Assembly: GCA_003258725.1 (NCBI GenBank)
Contig: QHMG01000014.1
Span: 1 to 40,040 of the forward strand
Source: Candidatus Melainabacteria bacterium
Lineage (GTDB): Bacteria > Cyanobacteriota > Vampirovibrionia > Gastranaerophilales > Gastranaerophilaceae
Reading direction: 5' to 3'
Length of the DNA stretch: 40,040 bases
The notes beneath the pieces are model-generated. The model was not told the origin of the DNA. It made no database searches and saw nothing but the letters and a program-made list of their open reading frames with translations. Below are positions 39,941-40,040 of the stretch, piece after piece (position 1 is the first letter of the stretch; each line of letters starts with the position of its first letter). Made by a program: the position numbers and the translations under genes.

Positions 39941-40040
39941 AGAAATTTTGTGTATAGGGAAGGAAATAAGGAAATTTTTTAGGGAAACATCAACTATTAT
40001 GAGAATAAGTTGAATGATTTGCTTACGTTATCACTAATTA

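Noticed and set aside
1..40040. tRNA, rRNA, CRISPR array, insertion sequence or prophage
   Set aside because: I looked through the intergenic stretches on both strands and saw no cloverleaf-like sequence, regular repeat-spacer series, transposase or phage gene.

Overview
This AT-rich 40 kb window is a chromosomal segment from a diderm, motile bacterium. LptC- and LptA-type proteins point to an outer membrane, MotA/MotB to a flagellar motor, and SecD/SecF plus a full set of housekeeping genes to a core genome location. The lineage-specific proteins (the 531-residue protein at 13631, HEAT-type proteins, and a protein with an 'NNVNFG' N-terminus) look to me like the gut Melainabacteria/Vampirovibrionia (Gastranaerophilales), the non-photosynthetic sisters of Cyanobacteria. 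That assignment rests on my recall of family styles, not on a search. I saw no tRNA, rRNA, CRISPR array, transposase or phage gene.

Layout. 1-160: terminator of a gene outside the window, a hairpin, and a bidirectional terminator. 207-1439 (-): rarA, divergent from an orphan solute-binding protein (1475-2713). 2827-6737 (+): gyrB-adk-map. 6822-9369 (+): motA-motB and an unrecognised protein, then a HEAT-like protein ending at a strong hairpin (10447-10483). 10529-12996 (+): nadK-recN, then a small secreted Cys protein. 13421-17978: the most unusual region, with a near-consensus promoter, a leader of about 175 nt, a 531-residue protein of unknown function, two tandem divergent HipA-like proteins and a bidirectional terminator. 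18006-25037 (mostly -): gap, a HEAT-like protein, a 60-residue protein (+), trpS, an alpha/beta hydrolase and uvrA. 25168-27857 (+): a zinc phospholipase C / S1-P1 nuclease-type protein, then rpsB-tsf. 28013-33176 (-): rpmB, a secreted degenerate GH13 protein, secF, secD and dapA. 33300-39892 (+): a tightly packed run of lptC, lptA, a TPR gene, dprA, topA and aroE.

Most genes are housekeeping: DNA topology and repair (gyrB, topA, recN, uvrA, rarA, dprA), translation (rpsB, tsf, rpmB, trpS, map), metabolism (adk, nadK, gap, dapA, aroE), and envelope and export (secDF, lpt genes).

The points most worth a second look are these. (1) The tandem HipA-like pair lacks the kinase catalytic Asp/His at the expected spacing. 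(2) The zinc-enzyme homologue carries a 12-residue non-classical leader directly before the Trp that is N-terminal in mature family members. (3) A secreted GH13-like protein has lost both catalytic carboxylates. (4) At least five genes have a -10-like hexamer exactly 6 nt before the start codon, which implies leaderless mRNAs. (5) GyrB carries the long TOPRIM insert typical of proteobacterial GyrB.
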